Shown: positions 52,855-61,499, counted from the stretch's first letter. The stretch is 64,000 nucleotides of DNA from Lentzea xinjiangensis (GCF_900110955.1 NZ_FOFR01000002.1:1-64000), one strand, 5' to 3'. Numbers and translations: made by a program. Notes: generated by a model not told the origin, from the letters alone.

Positions 52855-53500
52855 GACAGCCCGTGGGAACGTCACGATCAAAGCGCAGAACCATGTGGAT
52901 CGACCTTGTGGTGGTCGGAATGGTTGGTATCGGGATCGCCGCGCTTTTCTGGTGACAGGACAAGAAGAAGGTGTTCGCAGCGAAGTTCGGCACCTGGCTG
53001 GTCGTGAAGCCCGTAGAGCGTCGTGCGGACGGCACGGGTGGCGGACACGGTCCACCTGCCCTCATACGTCGTCAGGGTGAACTTCGGTCGCCGCCGGACC
53101 GGCGAGTTGGCCCGGATGGCGTATTGGAGATCACGAAGAGGTCCAGCAAGCTGAACTTGACGTGGTGGGGGCCATGTCGGGGATGGTGCGGCTGAGCCGC
53201 ACTGGATCGGGGTGCAAGCCACATTGCGGTTCGCCAGATCTTCGGGATACAGCATCAGCCTGCATCTGTTCGCCGTGGTCACCAATACCGGTGGATTTTC
53301 CTTTTTCGCCGGCGGAGATCCGCGTGAGCGAACCCGAGGGTGGCGACCGGATAACCGGGTCGCCTGGGCGTTTGGCAAGCCTGGCGGAAGTCTGTCGGAC
53401 CCCCGGAGGTCCAGTCGGTTGGACAGTGCGCTGTGACGATGGTGTCCACGCTGGAGATTCGACGGAACTTCCTGGTGCCGCCGGCTTGGCGGCTTCACCG
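52855..53500. other. Decayed sequence, no intact gene
   Basis: This stretch between the recombinase remnant and the SARP gene has short coding-like fragments in shifting frames on the plus strand. They include a 20-codon hydrophobic frame at 52893 (MWIDLVVVGMVGIGIAALFW) and a fragment near 53205 (IGVQATLRFARSSGYSISLH). They look like relics of one or two genes of the older element. I see no complete frame with a ribosome site. Confidence 0.45.
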
Positions 53501-53542
53501 CGATGACCCGAAGGTGGTGTGCTGACTATTGGGGGAGCCATC

Positions 53543-54526
53543 TTGGAGAGCAGAAGTGCAGATTTAGGTCAGGCGCTGCGCGGTTCCAGGCTCAGAATCG
53601 GGCTGACGCAGCGCAAGCTGGCGGAGCAGGCAGGGGTCAGCCTGCGCACCGTCCGACACATCGAACAGGGACATGTCGTGCGGCCCAGGCGGAATTCCAT
53701 CCGCAGGCTGGCCGACGTGCTGGAACGGCACGGCGAATCGGCCTTGACCGCTCCCGACAGCGGCATCCGGATCGGGGTGCTGGGGCCGCTCGAGGTCCAT
53801 CGGGGCAACAGGGTGCTCCCACTGGGATCGTTGAAACAGCGCAGTCTCTTCGCGCTGCTGGCATTGCAGCCGAACGAGGTGATCTCCCGCGAGGAGATCG
53901 TCGACGTGTTGTGGGCGGATCGTCCTCCGAACAGCTGCCTGAGCATGGTGTACTCGTTCGCTTCCGCATTGCGCAAAATCATCGAGCCCAACTGCGCGGG
54001 GGGATCCGCACCGGTGATCTCCAGGGTCGGTGGCGGTTACCAGCTCCAGGTGGAGCCCGCCCTGGTCGACTGCTCGCGTTTCGACGAACAGGTCGCGCTG
54101 GCGCAGGGAGCGTCCCGGGCTGACGCGGGAAGAGAGTTGTTCGAGCAGGCGCTCGACCTGTGGCGCGGTGAAGTTCTCGCCGACCTGCCGTTGACCGTGC
54201 AGCAGCACCCCGTTGCGGTGGCGTTGGCCGGACGCCGGGTCGCCGCCGCGCTGGCGTACGCGGATGCCGTGCCGACCGTCGATGGCGCGGAAAACGCGAT
54301 CGACCGCCTACGGCTGGTCGCGCATCACGACCCGTTGCACGAAGGGTTGCACGCACGGTTGATGGTCACGCTTGCCGCGGCGGGGCAGCGGGCGGCCGCT
54401 CTTCGCGTGTTCACCGACATCTGGCGGCGCCTCGGTGAGGAGCTGGGGATCCAGCCGGGTGAAGAACTCCTGTCCGCGTACCGCACGGTGACGGGAGGCA
54501 AGCCGGCGGCACCGGCGCGTCCCTGA
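53543..54526 (+). CDS. SARP-family activator with N-terminal XRE domain
   Basis: A 327-residue regulator. The N-terminal XRE HTH (LRIGLTQRKLAEQAGVSLRT) precedes an OmpR-type winged helix (IRIGVLGPLEVHRGNRVLPL, then REEIVDVLWADRPP) and a bacterial transcriptional activation (BTAD) domain. SARPs switch on natural-product clusters. The TTG at 53543 is chosen for GGGGGAG 5 nt upstream; a GTG at 53519 is in frame but has no site. It lies 53 bp before PadR. It probably controls the peptide cluster to its right. Confidence 0.85.
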   Translation: MESRSADLGQALRGSRLRIGLTQRKLAEQAGVSLRTVRHIEQGHVVRPRRNSIRRLADVLERHGESALTAPDSGIRIGVLGPLEVHRGNRVLPLGSLKQRSLFALLALQPNEVISREEIVDVLWADRPPNSCLSMVYSFASALRKIIEPNCAGGSAPVISRVGGGYQLQVEPALVDCSRFDEQVALAQGASRADAGRELFEQALDLWRGEVLADLPLTVQQHPVAVALAGRRVAAALAYADAVPTVDGAENAIDRLRLVAHHDPLHEGLHARLMVTLAAAGQRAAALRVFTDIWRRLGEELGIQPGEELLSAYRTVTGGKPAAPARP

Positions 54527-54537
54527 CGACCACTCCC

Positions 54538-54573
54538 GACTATATGCTCGGTATAGACACCGAGTGTATAGTC
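54538..54573. promoter_or_regulatory. PadR operator (inverted repeat)
   Basis: Arms GACTATATGCTCGGT and ACCGAGTGTATAGTC, 13 of 15 pairs matching, are separated by 6 bp. The right arm ends 6 nt before the padR ATG. TATAGT within it could be the -10 box. PadR proteins typically repress their own promoter through such sites. Confidence 0.7.
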
Positions 54574-54579
54574 GGGGTC

Positions 54580-55107
54580 ATGTCGGTCAAGCACGCGCTA
54601 CTCGGCTTGCTGGAGAGCCAGTCGCGGCACGGGTATGAGCTGAAGCACTCCTACGACGAGTACTTCACCCAGGACAAGCCGCTGAACTACGGCCAGGTGT
54701 ACTCGACGCTCGCGAGGCTGTTGCGCGGCGGCCTGGTCGAGGAGAGCGGGGTCGAGGCGGGTGCCGGTCCCGACCGCAAGCGATACGCGATCACCGAGGC
54801 CGGCGTGACCGATCTGGCCAACTGGCTCACCAAACCGGAGGAGCCCGCGGTCTACCTTCAGAACACGATGTACGTCAAAGTCGTGCTCGCGTTGCTCTCC
54901 GGGCGCGAGGCCACCGCCGTCCTGGACGCTCAGCGCACCACGCACCTCCGTGCGATGCGCGAGCTGACCCAGCGCAAGAACGAGGGCGACCTCACCGATG
55001 CGCTGATCTGCGATCACGCGTTGTTCCACCTGGACGCGGACCTGCGCTGGCTCGAGCTCACCGCCTCTCGGCTCGACGAACTGGCCGAACGGGTGCGGGC
55101 GTCGTGA
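54580..55107 (+). CDS. PadR-family transcriptional regulator
   Basis: A 175-residue PadR regulator. The winged helix reads VKHALLGLLESQSRHGYELK, GQVYSTLARLLRGGLVEE, then DRKRYAITEAG. The C-terminal helices (VKVVLALLSGREATAVLDAQ) form the dimer and often the drug pocket. The ATG at 54580 is directly behind the inverted repeat, so the transcript may be nearly leaderless. The ABC transporter gene overlaps by 4 nt (GTGA), making a ligand-induced efflux or immunity operon likely. Confidence 0.9.
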   Translation: MSVKHALLGLLESQSRHGYELKHSYDEYFTQDKPLNYGQVYSTLARLLRGGLVEESGVEAGAGPDRKRYAITEAGVTDLANWLTKPEEPAVYLQNTMYVKVVLALLSGREATAVLDAQRTTHLRAMRELTQRKNEGDLTDALICDHALFHLDADLRWLELTASRLDELAERVRAS

Positions 55108-55781
55108 CCGGGGCGCTGCTCGCCGCCGTCGAGTTGCACAAGTCCTTCGGCTCGACCAGGGCGCTGGCCGGTGTGTCCTTCTCGATCGCCGCCGGTGAGG
55201 TCGTGGCGGTCATGGGGCCGTCGGGCTCGGGGAAGTCGACGTTGCTGCACTGCCTCTCCGGCATCCTGGCACCTGATGAAGGCACCGTCACCTACGACGG
55301 GCACGAGCTCGGCCGGTTGCCGGACGCACAGCGCAGTCTGTTGCGGCGTACCGACTTCGGCTTCGTCTTCCAGTTCGGGCAGTTGGTGCCGGAGCTCACC
55401 TGCCTGGAGAACGTGGCGCTGCCACTGCGGCTCGCCGGTGCGAAACGCAAGATCGCCGAACTGGCCGCTGTCGAATGGCTGGAACGCCTGGGTGTCGCCG
55501 ACACCGCGCGCAAACGGCCGCCGGACACCTCCGGTGGGCAGTCCCAGCGGGTGGCCGTCGCTCGCGCGTTGGTGACCGGCCCCAAGGTGCTGTTCGCCGA
55601 TGAACCCACCGGCGCACTCGATTCGCTCTCCGGTGAACGCGTGCTGAAGGCCATGACCGATGTCGCCAGGGCCTCCGGCACGGCGATCGTGCTGGTGACC
55701 CACGAGTCGAGAGTGGCCGCTTACGCCGACCGCGAGGTCGTTGTCCGGGACGGCCGGATCCGCGTGTCGGAGTGGCAGTGA
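55104..55781 (+). CDS. ABC transporter ATP-binding protein (LolD/MacB type)
   Basis: A 225-residue ATPase. Walker A is GPSGSGKST, the Q-loop region is GFVFQFGQLVPELT, the signature is TSGGQSQRVAVARAL (Thr in place of the usual Leu), and Walker B is VLFADEPTGALD with the switch His in VTHE. The GTG at 55104 overlaps the PadR stop. It pairs with the FtsX-like permease that follows with a 1-nt overlap. MacB-type transporters often serve peptide export or resistance. Confidence 0.92.
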   Translation: MTGALLAAVELHKSFGSTRALAGVSFSIAAGEVVAVMGPSGSGKSTLLHCLSGILAPDEGTVTYDGHELGRLPDAQRSLLRRTDFGFVFQFGQLVPELTCLENVALPLRLAGAKRKIAELAAVEWLERLGVADTARKRPPDTSGGQSQRVAVARALVTGPKVLFADEPTGALDSLSGERVLKAMTDVARASGTAIVLVTHESRVAAYADREVVVRDGRIRVSEWQ

Positions 55782-57505
55782 TGAACGCGGACATGGCGAT
55801 CGGAATTCGCCTCGCGGTCGGACGCGGCATGGGCTCCCGTCTGGCCGTGGTCCGGTTCGTGCTCGTGGTGCTCGACATAGGGCTGTGCGTGGCCGTTCTG
55901 CTGTTCGCCGCCGCGGCGATCGACACCATCGGCAGTTCGTCGGACCGGGAGGCCGCACGTGCGCCGGTGCTCGACAAACGGGCCGGTGTCACACCTTTGT
56001 CCCTTGTGAACATTTCCAGCGCATACCGGGGATCGTCCATCTCGGGACGTCAGGTCCGGGGTGGGCCGCTCTCACCCGTCCCCCCTGGTGTTCCGGCGAT
56101 CCCGGGACCGGGTGAGGTGTTCGTGTCGCCCGAGCTGGCCAGGCTGCTCGACAGCGATCCGGCACTGCGGGCCCGCTTCGGGGGCACCCGCGCCGGCCTG
56201 ATCGAGCCGTCGGGGCTGGTCGACGCCGGCGAACTGTACTTCTACGAAGGCGTTGACCGGCTTCCGGATGACCGGGACATCACCACGGCCTACGCCTTCG
56301 GGGATGAACGTCGCGGCGGCACGACTCCCGCCGAGATGATCTTGGTGAGCGGCGTCGCGGTCGTGCTGCTGGCGCCGCTGCTCGTGTTCATCGCCTGCGT
56401 GGGCCGGCTGGGCGGGGTGGAACGAGATCAGCGGCTGGCCACGCTTCGACTGCTCGGCGCCACCGCACCCCAGGTGCGGCGGATCGCCGCGGCCGAGTCG
56501 CTCGCAGGCGCGGTGGCCGGACTGGCGGTCGGAGTGGCGATGTTCTTCGCCGTACACCGGCGCGTCGACGGCCTGCAGGTTGGGAACTTCCGGTTCTCCG
56601 CAGCCGATTTCGTACCGCCTTGGTGGCGATTCGCGCTGGTGCTGCTCATCGTGCTCGTACTCGTCGTGGGTGCGGTTCTGCTCGGTATGCGGAGCACGGT
56701 TGTCGAACCGTTGAGCGTCACTCGCGACAGTGGGGCGCCGATGCGCCGTCTGAGGTGGCGGCTGCTGCCGGCTGCGTCCGGCGTGGCGTTCCTGTTGCCG
56801 ATCGCGCTGGACCTCGTGCACGAGAACAAAGACGTGACCATGCTGGTTTCGTGCGCCATCGCCTCCGCGCTGGTCGCCATCCCGGTCCTGTTGCCGTGGC
56901 TGGTCGAACGTGCTGTTGCCCCGCTGACGGGCGGACTGCCGTCGTGGCAGCTCGCGGTTCGCCGGCTCCAGGTCGACAGCGGTACCCCCAGCCGCGTGGT
57001 CGGCGGGATCGCGGTGGTGCTGGCAGCGGCGGTCGGCGGGCAGACGATCATCACGTCGGTTGCCGGCTTGCACGCGGGGACACCTGACCTGTCGGAACTC
57101 CAGGCGCATCGGTTGTCCGGGTACACCGATGGCCTCTACCTCTTGTCGGCGTTCACGCTTCTGGCGGCGGGCGCGAGCCTGCTGGTGCTCGTCGTCCAGC
57201 AGCTCGGCGAGCGCAGGCGGGCGGTGGCGGCGCTCTCGGCGATCGGGGTCCCGTGGCAGGTGATCGGGCGCTCCCTGTTGTGGCAGAACCTGATTCCGAT
57301 CGGTTTCGGTGTTCTGGTCGCGAACCTCGCGGGCGCGGGACTGGCCGTGGCGACACTGCACGTGCTCGGCGCACCTGCGGTGTTCGACTGGCGGTTCGCC
57401 GGCGCGGTCAGCATCGGCGCCGTGCTCACCGTCTGCTTCGCGACGGTCCTGGGCATCCCCGTCCTGCGCGCCAGTGCGCGCCTCGACGCGTTGCGCAGCG
57501 AATGA
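55781..57505 (+). CDS. FtsX-like ABC permease
   Basis: A 574-residue permease with the MacB/FtsX layout. It has one N-terminal helix (LAVVRFVLVVLDIGLCVAVL), an extracytoplasmic domain (about 50-180) and further helices in two FtsX repeats (SGVAVVLLAPLLVFIACVGR and FTLLAAGASLLVLVVQQLGE). The ATG at 55781 overlaps the ATPase stop (TGATG), and GGAG lies 8 nt upstream. It is the partner of the preceding ATPase under PadR control and a possible immunity or antimicrobial-peptide pump for the peptide system downstream. Confidence 0.88.
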   Translation: MNADMAIGIRLAVGRGMGSRLAVVRFVLVVLDIGLCVAVLLFAAAAIDTIGSSSDREAARAPVLDKRAGVTPLSLVNISSAYRGSSISGRQVRGGPLSPVPPGVPAIPGPGEVFVSPELARLLDSDPALRARFGGTRAGLIEPSGLVDAGELYFYEGVDRLPDDRDITTAYAFGDERRGGTTPAEMILVSGVAVVLLAPLLVFIACVGRLGGVERDQRLATLRLLGATAPQVRRIAAAESLAGAVAGLAVGVAMFFAVHRRVDGLQVGNFRFSAADFVPPWWRFALVLLIVLVLVVGAVLLGMRSTVVEPLSVTRDSGAPMRRLRWRLLPAASGVAFLLPIALDLVHENKDVTMLVSCAIASALVAIPVLLPWLVERAVAPLTGGLPSWQLAVRRLQVDSGTPSRVVGGIAVVLAAAVGGQTIITSVAGLHAGTPDLSELQAHRLSGYTDGLYLLSAFTLLAAGASLLVLVVQQLGERRRAVAALSAIGVPWQVIGRSLLWQNLIPIGFGVLVANLAGAGLAVATLHVLGAPAVFDWRFAGAVSIGAVLTVCFATVLGIPVLRASARLDALRSE

Positions 57506-57522
57506 GCAGCGCGCGGGCACCT

Positions 57523-57549
57523 CCGGAAGTTGCCCCCGGAAGTTGCCCC
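57523..57549 (+). repeat. Tandem 13-bp repeat before the peptide gene
   Basis: CCGGAAGTTGCCC occurs twice back to back (523-535 and 536-548) in the 212-bp gap before the precursor gene. SARP proteins bind direct repeats, although usually with an 11-bp period, so this is only a candidate activator site. Confidence 0.4.
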
Positions 57550-57677
57550 TGCGGCCTCCCGGCCGAGGTGCACGCCGCTGAAAGCGGTGCCGTATTCCCT
57601 GGTCAGGCCGCCGACCGGAAGCCGTGTTCGCCGCAGTGGGTGAATGCAAGAAAAAACAGACCGGTGATCGATAGTTT

Positions 57678-57710
57678 CCTCTCGTTGGATCGCAACGAAA
57701 CATCGAGAGG
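57678..57710 (+). promoter_or_regulatory. Hairpin covering the precursor ribosome-binding site
   Basis: CCTCTCG (57678-57684) is complementary to CGAGAGG (57704-57710), which contains the precursor's ribosome site GAGAGGAG. A competing stem CGTTG/CAACG (683-687/693-697) would leave the site free. Two exclusive folds suggest translational control, but this is unproven. Confidence 0.4.
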
Positions 57711-57717
57711 AGTGAAG

Positions 57718-57927
57718 ATGTTCAGTGTGTTGACTGCCGTGAGCGACAAGATGCTTTCGGCGATCGTGCCCGAGATCGAGGTGGCCGCGTCGTCGAGCGC
57801 CTGTGTCGAAATCGCCACGTGGTGCGACGGTGACTGCCCGTTCTGGTGGTGGCGCAGGGCGCACCAGTACTGGTGCGAGCCCGGTGTTATCCACACCGAA
57901 TTCGAGTGCTGCGGCTGCGGCTGCTGA
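57718..57927 (+). CDS. Cysteine-rich precursor peptide
   Basis: A 69-residue peptide not similar to anything I can name with certainty. Residues 1-24 look like a leader (MFSVLTAVSDKMLSAIVPEI then EVAA). A V-x-A site would cut before Ser25 and leave a 45-residue core with eight cysteines at 29, 36, 40, 53, 64, 65, 67 and 69 and an aromatic loop CPFWWWRRAHQYWC. Size and cysteine count recall the myxobacterial bacteriocin fulvocin C, reported with four disulfides. The ATG at 57718 follows GAGAGGAG by 5 nt. A strong hairpin follows, then transport and MauD/MauE-like genes. A thioether-modified peptide cannot be excluded. Confidence 0.75.
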   Translation: MFSVLTAVSDKMLSAIVPEIEVAASSSACVEIATWCDGDCPFWWWRRAHQYWCEPGVIHTEFECCGCGC

Positions 57928-57936
57928 TCTCGTCGG

Positions 57937-57992
57937 TTGAGCACGCTGGGTGTCGTGCCCTACGCAGCAGGGCACGACACCCAGCCGCTCAA
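57937..57992 (+). terminator. Attenuator/terminator after the precursor gene
   Basis: A perfect 16-bp stem (GCTGGGTGTCGTGCCC and its complement, 57945-57960 and 57970-57985), extended by TTGAG/CTCAA, starts 10 nt after the precursor stop. It lies 32 nt before the downstream transporter gene. This lets a short abundant precursor mRNA be made with limited read-through. Confidence 0.75.
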
Positions 57993-58024
57993 TTCTAGAC
58001 GACTACTACACCCGAGGTGAAGAC

Positions 58025-58882
58025 ATGACGATGGCCGTCGACGTGCGGGCGCTGAGCAAGCGCTACGGGCAGAAACGTGTGATGGACGGCTTGGACCTCG
58101 AGGTGAGACCAGGTGTCACGGGGCTGCTGGGTCCCAACGGCGCCGGAAAGACGACCTTGCTCCGCTGCTTGGCCACGGTGCTCGCGCCCGATTCCGGGGA
58201 AATGCGGATCATCGGGCTGAACCCGGCTGACGGCGCCCAGCGCACCGAATTGCGCCGGCAGATCGGATATCTGCCCCAGGACCCGGGTCTGTACGCGCAT
58301 TTCACGTCCGCGCAGATGCTGGACTACATCGCCATCCTGAAGGAGATGACCAATCGGCGGCAGCGGGCCGAGGAGGTCCGGCGCGTGCTCACCGAGGTGG
58401 ATCTGACCGCGCAGTCGAACGTGAAAATCCGGAAGCTCTCCGGCGGTATGCGCCAGCGCCTCGGGATTGCCGCCGCCCTCGTCGGCGATCCCGGTTTCAT
58501 CATTCTCGACGAACCGACGGTGGGACTCGACCCCGAGCAGCGAATGCGTTTCCGGACCCTGCTCTCCCGGCTCGGGGAAACCAAGATCGTTCTGCTGTCG
58601 ACGCACCAGACCGAGGACGTCGCGGCGTTGTGCGAGCGCGTGATCGTGTACCGCGCCGGACAGGTCATCTTCGACGGCGATCCGACCGGCCTCGCCTGGC
58701 AGGCGGGCGGCAAGGTCTGGTCGACGGCCGAGCGGCCGGTGGGCGACGAGGTGTACTGGCGGACGACCGAGGGCCGCTACCGCGTAGTCGGCGCCCGGCC
58801 TCACGACGGTGAAGCGGTGGAGCCGACGGTCGAGGACGGCTACCTGCGGCTGCTCGCCGAAGCCGAGGAGGAGGTCGCATGA
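58025..58882 (+). CDS. ABC-2 transporter ATP-binding protein
   Basis: A 285-residue ATPase of the multidrug/lantibiotic-immunity type: Walker A GPNGAGKTT, Q-loop IGYLPQDPGLY, signature KLSGGMRQRLGIAAAL, Walker B FIILDEPTVGLD and His in LLSTHQTED. The C-terminal 65 residues form a small extra domain. The ATG at 58025 follows GAGGTGAAG. It overlaps the permease by 4 nt. In bacteriocin clusters such a pair usually protects the producer. Confidence 0.92.
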   Translation: MTMAVDVRALSKRYGQKRVMDGLDLEVRPGVTGLLGPNGAGKTTLLRCLATVLAPDSGEMRIIGLNPADGAQRTELRRQIGYLPQDPGLYAHFTSAQMLDYIAILKEMTNRRQRAEEVRRVLTEVDLTAQSNVKIRKLSGGMRQRLGIAAALVGDPGFIILDEPTVGLDPEQRMRFRTLLSRLGETKIVLLSTHQTEDVAALCERVIVYRAGQVIFDGDPTGLAWQAGGKVWSTAERPVGDEVYWRTTEGRYRVVGARPHDGEAVEPTVEDGYLRLLAEAEEEVA

Positions 58883-60342
58883 ACCGGCCCTTCGGCGCGC
58901 TGGTGCTCTTCGAGACGCGTCTTCAGCTGCGCAATCCCATCGTGTTGTTCCTGGCGGTCGTGACGCTGGGAGCCCGTACCTTCACCAGCTGGCAGCAGAT
59001 GCCGAACTGGTCGGTGGACACGGTCGACACCGCCACCGCCGTGTTGATCCTGGGCGCCGGCGCGATGCTGGCCTCGAACCTGGCAACGCTGCGCGACAGC
59101 CGCGGCGGCCTCGCCGAGCTGCTCGCGCCGCTGCCGGTCAGGCCCAGGACACGGACGCTGGCCGTGCTCGTCGCCGCCGTTTCGGTGGCGGTGTTGCTGT
59201 CGGCCCTGATCATGGCGCTGCACTTCGCCACGCTGCTGGTCGGCAGTGTGCCGGTCGGGCGCTTCGACATCACGGAGCTCGTCACCGGTGTGGTGATGGT
59301 CGGTCTGATGGCAGCGACCGGCGTGGCGCTCGCCAGGTGGGTGCCCGGGCTGATCGCGGCGCCGATCACCGTGCTGGTGCTGGTGTGGGCGATGTTCCAG
59401 TTCCCCGGTGTGTGGCTGCTGCCGGTGGTGCCGGACCTCAAGATCGCCATCGACGCGGCCAGGCCCCCGCTCTGGCACCTGCTCTACGCGGTCGGCCTGC
59501 TCGTCAGCGTCTTCGCCGTGGCGATGCTGCGGCACGGGGTGAGAGCGTGGCCGGGGACGCTGCTCGTCGCCGGTCTCGTCGCCGTGGTCTTCGGCGGGGT
59601 GCTGACGACGACCTCTCCGGAGGCCTCGTCACCGTCTGCGAACGCGAGCCGCGGCCGCTCGGACCGGCTGGTGACGGCGGGAGCCGACCACTGCGAAACG
59701 CTCAACGGTGTCCGGTACTGCTCGTTCCCGTCGTTCGCCGCGTGGATCCCGTTGTGGCAGCAGGCCGTCGACCCGGTGGTGGCAGCGGCGCCACCGGCCG
59801 CGCGGACGGAGCTTCCCTCGATCGTGCAGCGGACGAGAACCGGGAAGTTCGATCTCCAGGCACAGCGAACCGTGATCATGCCGGACACGTCGTGGGGCCG
59901 AAACGGTGGCGAAACCGCGTCCAGGAGGTCGCTCGCCGCGCAGATGGCGGGCGCGCTGACCGGGTTCCCGCCGATCACCGTCCGCGAGACGATCGACGGC
60001 TGCGACGCGCGGAACCAGTCCAGGACCGTCATCGCACTCTGGCTGACCGGCCAGGTCGAGACAGCCGTCGAACCGGAACGGACGCACAGCCAGGTCCGGC
60101 GGCCGGACGGCGGCGAGGGCACTCGGACGAGGGCCACGTCCGATCTGGGGTCGGTCGACTACGGCGACGCCGAACTGGCGTTGGCGGCGAAGCTGCTGGC
60201 ATCGCCGGACGCGCAGAAGCGGATCTGGGAGCACTGGGACGTGCTCGTCGACCCGGCCACGACGATCGAGCAGGCACTACCGCTGCTCGGCCTGACCGGC
60301 GACGTGCCGGTCGAGCAGCCGGGGGGCACGCCATGTCGCTGA
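58879..60342 (+). CDS. ABC-2 permease with large C-terminal domain
   Basis: A 487-residue membrane protein. The first 235 residues hold about seven helices, including LAVLVAAVSVAVLLSALIMA, ELVTGVVMVGLMAATGVALA and LLVAGLVAVVFGGVLTTT. The last 240 residues form a hydrophilic, probably extracytoplasmic domain with a cysteine pair (ADHCETLNGVRYCSFPS). That domain is unusual for simple immunity permeases and might bind or sense the peptide. It is coupled to the ATPase gene by ATGA. Confidence 0.82.
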   Translation: MNRPFGALVLFETRLQLRNPIVLFLAVVTLGARTFTSWQQMPNWSVDTVDTATAVLILGAGAMLASNLATLRDSRGGLAELLAPLPVRPRTRTLAVLVAAVSVAVLLSALIMALHFATLLVGSVPVGRFDITELVTGVVMVGLMAATGVALARWVPGLIAAPITVLVLVWAMFQFPGVWLLPVVPDLKIAIDAARPPLWHLLYAVGLLVSVFAVAMLRHGVRAWPGTLLVAGLVAVVFGGVLTTTSPEASSPSANASRGRSDRLVTAGADHCETLNGVRYCSFPSFAAWIPLWQQAVDPVVAAAPPAARTELPSIVQRTRTGKFDLQAQRTVIMPDTSWGRNGGETASRRSLAAQMAGALTGFPPITVRETIDGCDARNQSRTVIALWLTGQVETAVEPERTHSQVRRPDGGEGTRTRATSDLGSVDYGDAELALAAKLLASPDAQKRIWEHWDVLVDPATTIEQALPLLGLTGDVPVEQPGGTPCR

Positions 60343-60974
60343 CCACCAACTCGCGGGTGGCCATCAGCCTGGTCCGCCCAGTGAGCCGGGCGATCGACTG
60401 GATCCCGTTCGCGGCGGTGCTGGTGGCCACCGCGGGCCTCGCGGTGGCCACCGGCGACCAGGTTCGGCCGTACAACCTGGCCGCCACCGTCCGGCTGTCC
60501 GCGCTGCTGCTCGGCGCCACGGCCGGGTTCGCGCTGGTCGACGCCGCCTCGGACGCGACGGCCGCGACTCCGGTGCCGCGCTGGCTGCGGCAGTGGACGA
60601 GGACCGTGCTGGCCTTCGCGGCCGCGATGGCCGCGTGGGGTGTGGTGTTCGCCGTGCTCGCCTCCCGGTCCATGGCCGGCACGGAGCTCGGTTTCGGCGG
60701 TTATCTGCTGGAAGCCGCGGTCTGCGTGAGCGCCGGGCTGGCGTGCACCGCCGTGGTCGTGCGGCACCGCGGCGCCGATCGTTCCGCTGCCGTCTCCGGC
60801 GCCGCGGTGCTGCTCGCGGTCGCGGCGAGCACGCTCTTCTACCCCGGCAGGGTCTGGCCGCTGCCGGTGGAGCCGGACTGGGCGCCCGTGCACGACGGGT
60901 GGCTGCTGTTCGCTCCGATCCCGTTGGCAGTACTGGCTTTCGCGAACCGGGAAAGACACCGACAGAGGAGGTGA
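60333..60974 (+). CDS. Polytopic membrane protein of the peptide cluster
   Basis: A 213-residue protein with about six hydrophobic segments (WIPFAAVLVATAGLAVATG, VRLSALLLGATAGFALVDAA, LAFAAAMAAWGVVFAVLA, LLEAAVCVSAGLACTAVVV, AAVLLAVAASTLFYPG, WLLFAPIPLAVLAFA). I see no enzymatic motif. It overlaps the preceding permease by 10 nt with GGGGGG upstream of its ATG. It is probably a second membrane subunit of the ABC-2 transporter. Confidence 0.8.
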   Translation: MSLTTNSRVAISLVRPVSRAIDWIPFAAVLVATAGLAVATGDQVRPYNLAATVRLSALLLGATAGFALVDAASDATAATPVPRWLRQWTRTVLAFAAAMAAWGVVFAVLASRSMAGTELGFGGYLLEAAVCVSAGLACTAVVVRHRGADRSAAVSGAAVLLAVAASTLFYPGRVWPLPVEPDWAPVHDGWLLFAPIPLAVLAFANRERHRQRR

Positions 60975-60980
60975 GTGCTC

Positions 60981-61499
60981 ATGAGCTACGTGCTCGTCGC
61001 CTGCAGGCTGTGCCTGGGCCTGGTGTTCCTGGTCTCCGCCGTCAGCAAGGTGCGGGGGCGGAAGAACTTCGCCGAGTTCGTCCGCGCGACCGGCGAGCTG
61101 GCTCCGCCGTTGCCTGCGAAGCCGGCGGCGACCGCGGTGGTGGCCGCCGAGGTCGCCGTGGTGGCGCTGCTGTGCACCCCCTGGGCCGCAACGGGTTTCC
61201 TGGTTGGGGCAGGTCTGCTGACCGCGTTCACGGTCGCGGTGGTGACCGCGATCGTGCGCGGCAGGCAGGTGCGGTGCCAGTGCTTCGGCAACTCGTCGGC
61301 GCCGGTCAGCTGGTTCCAGGTGGCCAGGAACGCGCTGCTGCTCTCCGTGGCCGCGGCCGGTCTGCTCGCGGGGACGGTCGCGCTCGACGTGCCGCTGGAG
61401 ATCGGCGGAGTCCTGGTCGCGCTGGCGGCCGGCGCCGTGACGAGCGCGGTCGCCCTGTTGACCGACGAAATCGCCGTCCTGTTCGGACCCGCCCACTAA
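60981..61499 (+). CDS. MauE/DoxX-like redox membrane protein
   Basis: A 172-residue four-helix membrane protein of the MauE type: CRLCLGLVFLVSAVSKVRGR at the N terminus and the signature cysteine pair RCQCFG (98-103) in a loop after the third helix. In methylotrophs MauE acts with MauD to form the disulfides of methylamine dehydrogenase's small subunit. The next gene is a MauD-like thioredoxin, so the pair is conserved. The ATG at 60981 is 9 nt after GAGGAGG; a GTG at 60975 is possible. Confidence 0.87.
   Translation: MSYVLVACRLCLGLVFLVSAVSKVRGRKNFAEFVRATGELAPPLPAKPAATAVVAAEVAVVALLCTPWAATGFLVGAGLLTAFTVAVVTAIVRGRQVRCQCFGNSSAPVSWFQVARNALLLSVAAAGLLAGTVALDVPLEIGGVLVALAAGAVTSAVALLTDEIAVLFGPAH

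Noticed and set aside
52893..52955. 20-codon hydrophobic peptide
   Set aside because: It lies in decayed sequence without a ribosome site and could be a gene fragment or chance.
57718..57927. Classical lanthipeptide or thiopeptide precursor
   Set aside because: No dehydratase, cyclase or radical-SAM gene lies within the window, and the linked redox genes favour disulfides; genes past 64,000 could change this.
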